Source of the DNA: Microbacterium thalassium
GTDB lineage: Bacteria > Actinomycetota > Actinomycetes > Actinomycetales > Microbacteriaceae
DNA: 64,000 nt
Direction of reading: 5' to 3'
NCBI RefSeq assembly: GCF_014208045.1
Contig: NZ_JACHML010000001.1
Coordinates: 930,001 to 994,000 of the forward strand
In this document: piece by piece, positions 18,707 through 26,585 of the stretch
How the letters are laid out: each line of letters opens with the position of its first letter
Numbering within the stretch: the first letter of the stretch is position 1
The notes under the pieces: generated by a model
What the model was told of the DNA's origin: nothing
What the model saw: the letters and a program-made list of their open reading frames with translations, nothing else
The model's database searches: none
Translations under genes and position numbers: made by a program

Positions 18707-19780
18707 TCATAAAGCCGCACTCGATTCGCGGGTGACCAGGAGTGCGGGAAGGGTCACGGCCGGCGCTTCGCCCGGGACTCGCTCGGTGAGCAGCCGCACC
18801 ATCTCGCGGCTGATCTCGGCGAAGGGCTGACGCATGGTCGTGAGGGGCGGGTCCGTGGTGGCAGCCAGCCCCGAGTCGTCGAATCCGACGACCGCCACGT
18901 CGCCGGGCACGGTGCGTCCGGCGGCGCGGAGTGTGGTGATCGCGCCCGACGCCATGAGGTCGTTCGAGGCGAAGACGGCGTCGATGTCGGGCGCCGTGGT
19001 CAGAAGCTCGGTCATCGCCGCACGGCCGCTGACGTTCAGCCAGTCGCCGTGCGCGATCAGAGCGGGGTCGAGCGGGATGCCGGCGGCGGCGAGCGCGTCG
19101 GTGTAGCCGTCGAGCCGGTCGATCGCGCCGCTGATGTCGAGGGGGCCGGTGATGAAGCCGATGCGGCGACGGCCGAGGGTGATGAGGTGCTCGGTCGCGA
19201 TGCGGGCTCCGGCGCGATCGTCGGCCGCCACACTGGCGATCGAGGATTCCCACCCGATCGGACGGCCGCAGCTGACGGTCGGCACGCCCGCCCGGGCGAG
19301 CTGCTCGGTCATCGGGTCGTCGACGTGCGACGACACCAGGAGCACACCCTGGATGTGCCCGCCGCGCACGAAGTCCATCACGCGCCGGCGCTCGTCGTCC
19401 TCACTGGCCGTCATGAGCACGAGGGTGATGCCGCGATCTGCGAGCGCCGTCGTGATCTCGCGGAGCAGGATCGGGTAGTTGGGGTCGCCGAAGAGCCGGT
19501 CCTGCGGCTCGGTGAGAAGGAAGACCGCGGTCGAGCTGCGGCCGGTCGCGAGCGAGCGGGCGAAGCGGTTGCGGCGGTAGCCCGTCGCGTCGATCGCCGC
19601 CTTGATCGCTTCGGCGCTGGTATCGGCCACCCACTTGTGTCCGTTGAGGTAGCGGGACACCGTGCCGGACGAGACGCCGGCGACGCGGGCGACGTCGTGG
19701 ATCGTCGGCACCCGGTCGGGGGAGGGCACTGCGCTCGGCGTGGTGGCGGTCTCCGCCGCCAGCTCGCTGTCTTCGTGCAT
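18707..19780 (-). CDS. LacI-family regulator of the ABC importer/GH35 locus
   Basis: A 357-aa LacI protein with HTH 'TIHDVARVAGVSSGTVSRYLN', hinge 'GYRRNRFARSLATGR' and a sensor domain ending 'VVGFDDSGLAATTDPPLTTMRQPF'. It lies directly upstream of the ABC importer genes and is divergent from the GH35 beta-galactosidase gene. Two pseudo-palindromes (19813-19850) in the divergent region are its likely operators. A GGAGGAGG ribosome site precedes the ATG. It is clearly paralogous to the LacI protein at 22315-23328 ('SLATGRSS...FLLTEPQ' against 'TLATGRTN...FLLTEPQ'), so the pair probably arose by duplication around the GH35 gene. Confidence 0.92.
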   Translation of the reverse strand: MHEDSELAAETATTPSAVPSPDRVPTIHDVARVAGVSSGTVSRYLNGHKWVADTSAEAIKAAIDATGYRRNRFARSLATGRSSTAVFLLTEPQDRLFGDPNYPILLREITTALADRGITLVLMTASEDDERRRVMDFVRGGHIQGVLLVSSHVDDPMTEQLARAGVPTVSCGRPIGWESSIASVAADDRAGARIATEHLITLGRRRIGFITGPLDISGAIDRLDGYTDALAAAGIPLDPALIAHGDWLNVSGRAAMTELLTTAPDIDAVFASNDLMASGAITTLRAAGRTVPGDVAVVGFDDSGLAATTDPPLTTMRQPFAEISREMVRLLTERVPGEAPAVTLPALLVTRESSAAL

Positions 19781-19812
19781 CTTCGCCTCCTCCCGACTCT
19801 GGGTGAATCAGA

Positions 19813-19850
19813 CTGTAACCGGTTTTAGTTCGGCCTGTAATCGGTTACAG
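19813..19850. promoter_or_regulatory. Two tandem LacI-type operators
   Basis: CTGTAACCGGTTTTAG (19813-19828) and CTGTAATCGGTTACAG (19835-19850) are two 16-bp pseudo-palindromes with a central CG, 22 bp apart (about two helical turns). They sit between the divergent LacI and GH35 genes, suitable for co-operative binding and control in both directions. Confidence 0.75.
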
Positions 19851-19915
19851 TAGCCAGGCGGGTGGAACGTGTCAACTCCCCGAGGACGATTGCAGCGACG
19901 CTGGTCCCGAGAAGT

Positions 19916-19929
19916 GGAATACGTTTTCC
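19916..19929. promoter_or_regulatory. Possible further LacI-type site
   Basis: GGAATACGTTTTCC is a 14-bp near-palindrome (one mismatch, central CG), 38 bp before the GH35 start. It differs in sequence from the two CTGTAA sites and could serve the second, paralogous LacI protein. The assignment is weak. Confidence 0.4.
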
Positions 19930-19967
19930 TCCCAGGCAAGCCAACGACGAGGAAGTGACCGCGCGAC

Positions 19968-22307
19968 ATGTCCGAACCTGGAACAGCCGTATCCGCCCTG
20001 ACGCTGCGCGCGTCCGCGACGGCGGGCGCGGAGCTGCGCCCGCGCATGGCGAACGACGAGGATGTGCGTCCGGGTCTGGAGCTCACGAGTCGCCGGATCG
20101 TGCGCAACGGGCGGACATGGATCCCGGTCTCGGGCGAGATGCACTACTCGCGCGTGCCGCGCGAGCGGTGGGAGCAGCGCCTCCGCCAGATGGCCGCCGG
20201 AGGCATCACGGTCGTGGCGACCTACGTGCCGTGGATCCACCACGCCCCCGATGACGCACGGGCCTCGTTCGACGGCAACCTCGATGTCGCGGCCTTCGTC
20301 GACCTCGCCCGCGCGCAGGGGCTCGAGGTCGTCCTCCGCATCGGTCCGTGGGTGCACGGCGAGATCCGCAACGGCGGGTTCCCGGACTGGGTGCAGGACG
20401 CCCCCGTCGCGCATCGCACGGACGACCCCGCCTACCTCGCGCTCGTGCGGGCGTGGTGGGAGCAGCTCGGCGCCGCCCTCGAGGGACGCTGCGAGCCGGG
20501 CACCGTGCTCGGGATCCAGCTCGAGAACGAGCTCTACGACCAGCCCGGCCACCTCGTGACCCTCAAGCGCCTCGCGCGCGAGTGCGGCATGTCGGCTCCG
20601 CTGTGGACCGCGACCGCGTGGGGTGGCGCGCAACTGCCGCCCGAGGAGGTCTTCCCGCTGTACGGCGGGTACGCCGACGGCTTCTGGGTGGATCCGCAGG
20701 CTCCGTGGGACGCCACGTTCCGTGACCACTTCTTCTTCTCGGACGTGTGGGACGACCCCGGGATCGGGGCGGACGTGCGCGACGGCGAGGCGGGGGACGA
20801 CCGCGTCCCGCTGTCGGAGTGGTTCCCGCCCGCGACGTGCGAGCTCGGCGGCGGCATGGCCACGGCATACCACCGGCGCCCCCTGCCGACGGGGCGCGAT
20901 GTGGCGACCGTGGGGCACTGCAAGATCGGCAACGGCTCGGCGTGGCAGGGGTACTTCATGTACGTCGGCGGGACCAACCCGCGCCGCGGCCTGCAGGAGT
21001 CGCACGCGAGCGGGTACCCCAACGACATGCCGCAGCTCGGCTACGACTTCCATGCGCCGGTCGGCGAATCCGGCCGCCTCGGCGACGGCCACGCCGAGCT
21101 GCGCGCGCAGAACGCGTTCCTCGCGGCGTTCGGGCCGATGCTCGATGCGAAGAGCTCGCACCTGCCCGATGTGCGTCCCTCCGGCGTCGAGGACTCAGAG
21201 ACGCTGCGCTGGGCGTACCGCGGCGATCGTGACGGAGGGTTCCTGTTCGTCGCGTGGCATCAGCCGCACGTGCCGCTGGCCGCCTACCGCGCCGCGTCGT
21301 TCAAGCTCGATCTGGGCGATGCGGTCCTGCGCCTGCCGTCGGCCCCGATCGACATCCCCGCGGGCACCCTCGCACGCTGGCCGGTCCACCTGGCGACCGG
21401 CGGCGTGCGCATCGAGTGGCTCACGGCATCCGCCCTCACGCTGCTCGAGGGGTCCGTGCCGACCTTCGTCGCCGTCGCCGAGCAGGACGTGCCGGTCGAA
21501 CTGGCCCTCGGGGGCGGCGCCGTGATCGAGGGCGCCCACGAACTCGTCGACGAGGGCGGCGACCGCGTCGTCGCGCGCCTCGAGCCGTCGCGCGAACCCG
21601 TGCGGCTCGTCGCGTCCGGCGGTGCCGTGGACCTGCTCGTCCTCCCCGCCGAGGAAGCGCGGCGAACCTGGGTTCCGCAGGATGCCACCGGCCGCGCGCG
21701 CCGCCTGATCCTGGCCGATGACGAGATCACCTGGGATGCGGACGGGCGCGTCGAGCTGCGCACCGCGGCCGAGCATCCCGGCGCCGCCTCGTACGACCCG
21801 ATCGCGCGGGCATTCACGCCGCTCGTCGTGCAGTACAGCGATGGGATCGCGCAGACTCGCGCCGTCCTCGTCGAACCTCAGCTGCCCGCGGGCGACGGCC
21901 GACCACGCGGGTACGGCTCGCACGACGGGCGACCCTCGGCGCCCGGCGACGACGTGATCGCAGCGTTCTCGGCCGAGTACCGCCTGATCGTCCCCGAGGA
22001 CGCGATCGACTCCGACGCGTGCCTCGAGGTCGCGTGGGCGGGTGACGTCGCCGACCTGTGTGTGGACGGACGCATCGTCGCCGATCGGTTCTGGGACGGA
22101 TCCCGCTGGCGCGTCAACTGCCACGACGCGGGCATCGTCCCCGGGGTCGACGTCGTGCTTCGGATTCTGCCCCTCGCGAAGGACTCGATCGTGCACGTTC
22201 CCGAGGCGGCGCAGGCGCGGCGTGACGCTGTCGCGGGCGACCTGCTCGGCGTCGACGAGGTGCGGCTCACCCGACGGGCGCTGTGGCGCGAGGGCCGCGC
22301 CGGCTGA
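19968..22307 (+). CDS. GH35 beta-galactosidase
   Basis: A 779-aa protein with GH35 hallmarks: 'VSGEMHYSRVPRERWEQRL', 'GLEVVLRIGPWVHGEIRNGGFPDW' and the acid/base motif 'GIQLENELYD' (Glu ~188). C-terminal beta-domains follow. No signal peptide is visible, so it would be intracellular and cleave beta-galactosides brought in by the adjacent ABC importer. Galactan or arabinogalactan side chains of pectin are a natural source. Start: ATG 19968, with a GAGGAAG site somewhat far upstream; ATG 20046 is an alternative. LacI-type operators precede the gene, and it converges with a second LacI gene 7 bp away. Confidence 0.85.
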   Translation: MSEPGTAVSALTLRASATAGAELRPRMANDEDVRPGLELTSRRIVRNGRTWIPVSGEMHYSRVPRERWEQRLRQMAAGGITVVATYVPWIHHAPDDARASFDGNLDVAAFVDLARAQGLEVVLRIGPWVHGEIRNGGFPDWVQDAPVAHRTDDPAYLALVRAWWEQLGAALEGRCEPGTVLGIQLENELYDQPGHLVTLKRLARECGMSAPLWTATAWGGAQLPPEEVFPLYGGYADGFWVDPQAPWDATFRDHFFFSDVWDDPGIGADVRDGEAGDDRVPLSEWFPPATCELGGGMATAYHRRPLPTGRDVATVGHCKIGNGSAWQGYFMYVGGTNPRRGLQESHASGYPNDMPQLGYDFHAPVGESGRLGDGHAELRAQNAFLAAFGPMLDAKSSHLPDVRPSGVEDSETLRWAYRGDRDGGFLFVAWHQPHVPLAAYRAASFKLDLGDAVLRLPSAPIDIPAGTLARWPVHLATGGVRIEWLTASALTLLEGSVPTFVAVAEQDVPVELALGGGAVIEGAHELVDEGGDRVVARLEPSREPVRLVASGGAVDLLVLPAEEARRTWVPQDATGRARRLILADDEITWDADGRVELRTAAEHPGAASYDPIARAFTPLVVQYSDGIAQTRAVLVEPQLPAGDGRPRGYGSHDGRPSAPGDDVIAAFSAEYRLIVPEDAIDSDACLEVAWAGDVADLCVDGRIVADRFWDGSRWRVNCHDAGIVPGVDVVLRILPLAKDSIVHVPEAAQARRDAVAGDLLGVDEVRLTRRALWREGRAG

Positions 22308-22314
22308 CGGGGAG

Positions 22315-23328
22315 CTACGCGCTCTCGCGCTCGACGAGCTCCGTCGGGAGGGCGATCGTCCGCGCGGCGGCGCCCTCGACCATCTCCAGCAGCAGGCCCA
22401 CCATCTCAGCGCTGATCTTCTCGAACGGCTGGTGCATCGTCGTCAGCGGCGGGTCGAGGCGGGCGGCGATCGGCTGGTCGTCGAAGCCCGTGACGGCGAC
22501 GTCCTCCGGCACGCGGCGGCCGGCGGCGGCGAGCGCATCGAGAGCGCCCGCCGCCATGCCGTCCGATTGGGCGAACACGCCGTCGATGTCGGGGTGGGCG
22601 GCAAGCAGCCGCTCCATCGCCAGCCGTCCCGACTCGGGCGTCCAGTCGCCGTAGGCGACGAGGCTCCCGTCGAAGGCGTCGCCGACGGCGTCGCGGTACC
22701 CGGCCACGCGCGGCTCGGCCACCCGCTCGGGGCCGGCGATGCACGCGATGCGGTGGCGCCCCAGCCCGACCAGATGCGCGGTCGCCATGCGCGCGCCGCC
22801 GCGGTCGTCGGCGCCGACGTACCCGACGTTCTCGTGGCGGGACACTTCGGGGCCGCAGATGACGGTGGGAATGTGCGCGAGGCCGATCTCGTCGATGAGC
22901 GGGTCGTCGGGGTCGGTGCTGATCAGCAGAACACCGTCGACGTGCCGGTCGCCGAGGAACTCCCGTGCGCGGCGGCGCTCGTCGGACGTGTCGGCGACCA
23001 TGAGCACCACAGACGTGTCCCGCTCGGCAGCTGCGGCGGTCGCGCCGCGCAGCAGACGGGCGAAGTTGGGGTCTTCGAACAGCATCTGCTGCGGCTCGGT
23101 CAGCAGGAACGCGATCGAGTTCGTGCGTCCCGTGGCCAGGGTCCGGGCGTGGGCGTTCGGGCGGAAGCCGACGCGCGCGATGGCATCCTCAACGGCGGCC
23201 TTCGACTCGGGCGACACCCAGTTCCGGCCGTTGAGGACACGCGAGACGGTTCCCGGTGAGACGCCCGCGGCCTTCGCGACGTCCTTGATCGTCGGGCGCT
23301 TGCCCGCGGGCGGTGCTCCATCGATCAT
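22315..23328 (-). CDS. LacI-family regulator, paralogue of the 18707-19780 protein
   Basis: A 337-aa LacI protein: HTH 'TIKDVAKAAGVSPGTVSRVLN', hinge 'GFRPNAHARTLATGRTNSIAFLLTEPQ' and sensor domain ending 'VTGFDDQPIAARLDPPLTTMHQPFEKIS'. The close similarity to the other LacI protein flanking the GH35 gene (same 'FLLTEPQ', 'DERRR' and 'TTM.QPF.EIS' blocks) suggests duplication followed by specialisation. It converges on the GH35 gene. A GGGAGG ribosome site precedes the ATG. Targets are unknown; the GGAATACGTTTTCC or GAAAGCGCTTTC sites are candidates. Confidence 0.9.
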   Translation of the reverse strand: MIDGAPPAGKRPTIKDVAKAAGVSPGTVSRVLNGRNWVSPESKAAVEDAIARVGFRPNAHARTLATGRTNSIAFLLTEPQQMLFEDPNFARLLRGATAAAAERDTSVVLMVADTSDERRRAREFLGDRHVDGVLLISTDPDDPLIDEIGLAHIPTVICGPEVSRHENVGYVGADDRGGARMATAHLVGLGRHRIACIAGPERVAEPRVAGYRDAVGDAFDGSLVAYGDWTPESGRLAMERLLAAHPDIDGVFAQSDGMAAGALDALAAAGRRVPEDVAVTGFDDQPIAARLDPPLTTMHQPFEKISAEMVGLLLEMVEGAAARTIALPTELVERESA

Positions 23329-23370
23329 TCCGTCCTCCCGCTCCCGAGTGTAGGGCGGCGCGGGCGGTCG

Positions 23371-23481
23371 TCAGTCCTTGCCGCGGCTGCGCCACCACTG
23401 CCAGATGATCACCGTCAGGGTGCCGAGGATCGTCACCACCGCCACGAGGTAGATGAGGTTCTGCTCGACGGGGCTGATCAT
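23371..23481 (-). CDS. 36-aa single-pass membrane peptide
   Basis: MISPVEQNLIYLVAVVTILG starts a 36-residue peptide: a short polar N-terminus, one ~20-residue hydrophobic helix and a basic tail (WWRSRGKD). Its ATG overlaps the stop of the upstream YdeI gene (ATGA, 23478-23481), which supports real translation. No family is recognised. The shape resembles small membrane subunits or regulators, but no partner is evident. Confidence 0.6.
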   Translation of the reverse strand: MISPVEQNLIYLVAVVTILGTLTVIIWQWWRSRGKD

Positions 23482-24050
23482 GGACGCTTCCCTTCCGCGG
23501 CATCCGCCACGATCTTCGCGATGCGCGCCGCACGCGTCTCGGCGCGGCGCGCGGTGTCGACGGCGCCGATGCCCAGCTTGCGGGCCGACGGCGGGAACCC
23601 GTCCCACGCCGTGCGCGCGGCAGGTGCCGCGTCGAGCGCGGCCGCCAGGTCGTCGGGCTCACGCAGCGCCTCGGCGTTGTCGAGCACCGACCACGAGCCG
23701 TTCGCCTTGGCGACCTCGATGGCGCGGATGCCGGCGGGCTCGAGGAGACCTGCGGCCTCGAGTTCGACGATGCGCGCCTTGTTGGTCGCCGCCCATCCGC
23801 TCGTGGGACGCCGCGGTGCGAACCACAGGCCGCTCGTGGCCTCGTCGAAGACGCGGATCGGGCCGTCGATCCAGCCGAAGCACAGCGCCTGGCGGATGGC
23901 GTCCTCGTAGTCGACGAACGTCAGTCCTGAGCCGCGCCGGGCGCGCAGCAGCCACGCGCCCTTCGTCGTGGCGTGGTTGGCCGACAGCCACGAACGCCAG
24001 GCCGCGGCATCCGTCGCCGCGACCCTCTCGCCGTCGTCGAGCGCGCCCAC
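23478..24050 (-). CDS. YdeI/OmdA-family protein
   Basis: A 190-aa protein with the YdeI layout: 'SWLSANHATTKGAWLLRARRGSG', 'YEDAIRQALCFGWIDGPIRVFD', 'RRPTSGWAATNKARI' and a C-terminal 'FPPSARKLGIGAVDTARRAETRAARIAKIV' helix. The family is widespread and was linked to bacteriocin protection, but its biochemical role is unclear. It starts with GTG 6 nt after the HAD phosphatase gene and overlaps the 36-aa gene downstream, forming a three-gene operon. Confidence 0.85.
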   Translation of the reverse strand: MGALDDGERVAATDAAAWRSWLSANHATTKGAWLLRARRGSGLTFVDYEDAIRQALCFGWIDGPIRVFDEATSGLWFAPRRPTSGWAATNKARIVELEAAGLLEPAGIRAIEVAKANGSWSVLDNAEALREPDDLAAALDAAPAARTAWDGFPPSARKLGIGAVDTARRAETRAARIAKIVADAAEGKRP

Positions 24051-24056
24051 GGTCGC

Positions 24057-24866
24057 CTACAGGCCCTCGGGCATCTCGGACTCCACCGGCTCGTCCGGCA
24101 GAAGTCCTGCCACCGAGTCGAGCACCTCGTCGGGGCGGAACGGGAAGCGGTTGACGTCGCCCTCGGCGCTGATGCCGGTCAACACCAGCACCGTGTGCAG
24201 GCCCGCCTCGATGCCGGCGACGATGTCGGTGTCCATGCGGTCGCCGATCATGCCGGTCGTCTCGGAGTGGGCGCCGATGCGGTTCAGCGCCGACCGGAAC
24301 ATCATCGGATTCGGCTTGCCGACGACGTACGGCTCCTGGTCGGTCGCCTTCGTGATGAGGGCCGAGATCGCCCCGGTCGCCGGCAGCACGCCCTCGGTCG
24401 AGGGCCCGGTCGCGTCGGGGTTCGTGGCGATGAAGCGTGCGCCACCGCGGACGAAGCGGATCGCCTTCGTGATCGCCTCGAACGAGTAGTTGCGGGTCTC
24501 GCCGACCACGACGTAGTCGGGGTCTGTCTCGGTCAGGACGAAGCCCGCCTCGTGCAGCGCCGTCGTCAGGCCCGCCTCGCCGATGACGAACGCCGACCCG
24601 CCCGGCATCTGGGTGCGCAGGAACTGCGCCGTCGCCAGCGCCGACGTCCAGATCGACTCCTCGGGCACGACGAGACCGGATGCCTTCAGCCGCGCGCTCA
24701 GGTCGCGCGGCGTGAAGATCGAGTTGTTCGTGAGGACCAGGAACGGGGTGCCGGTGTAGCGCCAGTGCTCCAGCAGGTCCGCGGCGCCCGGGATCGGCGT
24801 GTTCTCGTGAACGAGGACGCCGTCCATGTCGGTGAGCCAGCACTCGATGTCGGAACGCTCGCGCAT
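24057..24866 (-). CDS. HAD-IIA (NagD-like) hydrolase
   Basis: A 269-aa HAD hydrolase with motif I 'WLTDMDGVLVHE' (nucleophilic Asp), motif II 'VLTNNS', Lys in 'VVGKPNPMMF' and motif IV 'MIGDRMDTDIVAGIEAGL'. The C2B-type cap between motifs II and III places it in the NagD/PGPase group acting on small phosphorylated metabolites. A TAGGCT hexamer 6 nt before the ATG suggests leaderless transcription. It heads the HAD - YdeI - 36-aa operon. The substrate is not predictable. Confidence 0.9.
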   Translation of the reverse strand: MRERSDIECWLTDMDGVLVHENTPIPGAADLLEHWRYTGTPFLVLTNNSIFTPRDLSARLKASGLVVPEESIWTSALATAQFLRTQMPGGSAFVIGEAGLTTALHEAGFVLTETDPDYVVVGETRNYSFEAITKAIRFVRGGARFIATNPDATGPSTEGVLPATGAISALITKATDQEPYVVGKPNPMMFRSALNRIGAHSETTGMIGDRMDTDIVAGIEAGLHTVLVLTGISAEGDVNRFPFRPDEVLDSVAGLLPDEPVESEMPEGL

Positions 24867-24941
24867 GGCTTCAGCCTACGGTCCCGGCATCCGGCGCGGT
24901 TCGTCACGTGTGCGACACATGCGGGGCGTAATGTCGGCATC

Positions 24942-25901
24942 GTGGCGCGCGAGGACCGACACCCCCATGGAGCCACCGGTCTGTCCGGCCGCACGTATCT
25001 GATCACCGGCGCGAATGCCGGACTCGGCTACTTCGCCAGCGAGCAGCTGGTCCGCCGCGGTGCGACGGTCATCATGACCGGCCGCAACCCGAACCGGCTC
25101 GCGTCGGCGCGGGCCGCGCTGCACCGCCGCATCCCCGAGGCCGACACGGCCTGCGTGCAGACGATGATCCTCGACACCGCCAACCTCGGCTCCGTGCGAG
25201 CGGCGGCGGCGACGGTCGGGTCGCGCACGCCGCTGTCGGGCCTGCTGCTGAACGCGGGCATCGTGCATCCGCCCAAGGAGCGCATGACGACCTCGGACGG
25301 GCACGAGCTGGTCTGGGCGACGAACGTCCTCGGCCACTACGCGCTCGCCGGAGCCCTGCTGCTGTCGCTGGCACGCGCGGGCGGGCGCATGGTGTGGCTG
25401 GGGAGCGTGTCGACGTCGGTGTCGCACTACGACCCGGTCGACCCCGAACTGGCCGACGGCTACAGCGGCTGGCGCGCGTACGTGCAGTCCAAGGTCGCCA
25501 CCACCGCGCTCGGGTTCGAGGCCGACCGGCGCCTGCGCGAGGCGAACGTCGATGTCACGAGCGTCGTCGCGCATCCCGGCTATGCCATCGGCGGCCGCAC
25601 CGTCGGCATCCACGGCGTGAATCAGCCCAGCCGCGGCAAGCGCTTCATCGACAATCTGCAGACGCCGCTGTCGCACTCGAAGGAGGCCGGGGCCCGCGTG
25701 CTCGTGCACGCCCTCGTCGAACCGGAGGTCGAGGGCGGGCAGTTCTGGGGTCCCCGGTTCGTCGTGCACGGCGCACCCCAGGTGCAGCGACCCGACAAGC
25801 TCACGCGCGACCCCGAGATCGCCGACCGGCTGTGGCACGTGTGCGAAGACGACACCGGCGTGCACTGGCCGTTCGGCAAGGCCGTGAAGGTCCGGCGCTG
25901 A
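24942..25901 (+). CDS. Short-chain dehydrogenase/reductase
   Basis: A 319-aa SDR of the retinol-dehydrogenase/WWOX-like branch. It has the cofactor motif 'LITGANAGLGYFA', 'LLLNAGIV' and the active site 'LGSVSTSVS...YVQSK' (Ser, Tyr, Lys). The longer C-terminus after the catalytic block is typical of this branch. The GTG at 24942 is 7 nt after TAATGT, a leaderless-type promoter; the open frame continues far upstream but inside the HAD gene on the other strand. Substrate unknown. It is divergent from the HAD operon and convergent with mntR. Confidence 0.85.
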   Translation: MAREDRHPHGATGLSGRTYLITGANAGLGYFASEQLVRRGATVIMTGRNPNRLASARAALHRRIPEADTACVQTMILDTANLGSVRAAAATVGSRTPLSGLLLNAGIVHPPKERMTTSDGHELVWATNVLGHYALAGALLLSLARAGGRMVWLGSVSTSVSHYDPVDPELADGYSGWRAYVQSKVATTALGFEADRRLREANVDVTSVVAHPGYAIGGRTVGIHGVNQPSRGKRFIDNLQTPLSHSKEAGARVLVHALVEPEVEGGQFWGPRFVVHGAPQVQRPDKLTRDPEIADRLWHVCEDDTGVHWPFGKAVKVRR

Positions 25902-25919
25902 CCGCGGCAGGTGGCTCCG

Positions 25920-26585
25920 TCAGGCCGTGAGCCACACCGCGTCGGGCGCGCCGTCCGGCAGATCCACGGCGGCGTCCGCGACCGTGATGGTCGCGGCGCC
26001 CGACACCGTCACCTCGCTGCCGACGGCGACCCCCGCGCTCTCGATCGCGCGCAGCAGCTCGGGGTCGCGATCGCTCACCCGCAGCACGCGCCCGGTGTGC
26101 CCGGGCCCGGCTTCGGCCAGCAGCACGAACGGCTCGCGGTCGACGTTGCCGTCGGCATCCGGAATCGCATCGCCGTGGGGATCGAAGCGCGGTCGTCCGA
26201 GGCGGGCGTCGATGCGCTCGAGCAGACGGTCGCTGATCGCGTGCTCGAGCACCTCGGCCTCGTCGTGCACCTCGTCCCAGGCGTAGCCGAACTCGCGCAC
26301 CAGCCACGTCTCGATCAGGCGGTGGCGGCGGCAGGTCGCGGCGGCGCGGCGGCGTCCGGCATCCGTCAGCGAGATCGGGCCGTACGGGCGATGCGAGACG
26401 AGCCCCTGCGTCGAGAGCTTGCGGACCATCTCGGTGACGCTCGAGGGCGCCAGCCCCAGGGTCGCGGCCAACTGCGACGGCGTGATCGGATCGTCCTGCC
26501 ACTCGGTGTGGTGGTAGATCGTCTTGAGGTAGTCGTCGACGGCGGGAGAGGCCACCGCTACAGGGTACCGGCGGTCCCCGGTCAT
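25920..26585 (-). CDS. mntR: MntR/DtxR-type metal-dependent regulator
   Basis: A 221-aa regulator: N-terminal winged helix 'SQLAATLGLAPSSVTEMVRKLSTQGLV', the metal-binding/dimerisation domain ('RRHRLIETWLVREFGYAWDEVHDEAEVLEHAIS', with Glu/His ligands) and a C-terminal SH3/FeoA-like domain. It follows the Nramp transporter gene with an ATGA overlap, so transporter and regulator are co-transcribed. That pairing favours manganese sensing (MntR) over iron (DtxR/IdeR). The two palindromic boxes before mntH are its probable operators, forming a feedback loop. Confidence 0.88.
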   Translation of the reverse strand: MTGDRRYPVAVASPAVDDYLKTIYHHTEWQDDPITPSQLAATLGLAPSSVTEMVRKLSTQGLVSHRPYGPISLTDAGRRRAAATCRRHRLIETWLVREFGYAWDEVHDEAEVLEHAISDRLLERIDARLGRPRFDPHGDAIPDADGNVDREPFVLLAEAGPGHTGRVLRVSDRDPELLRAIESAGVAVGSEVTVSGAATITVADAAVDLPDGAPDAVWLTA

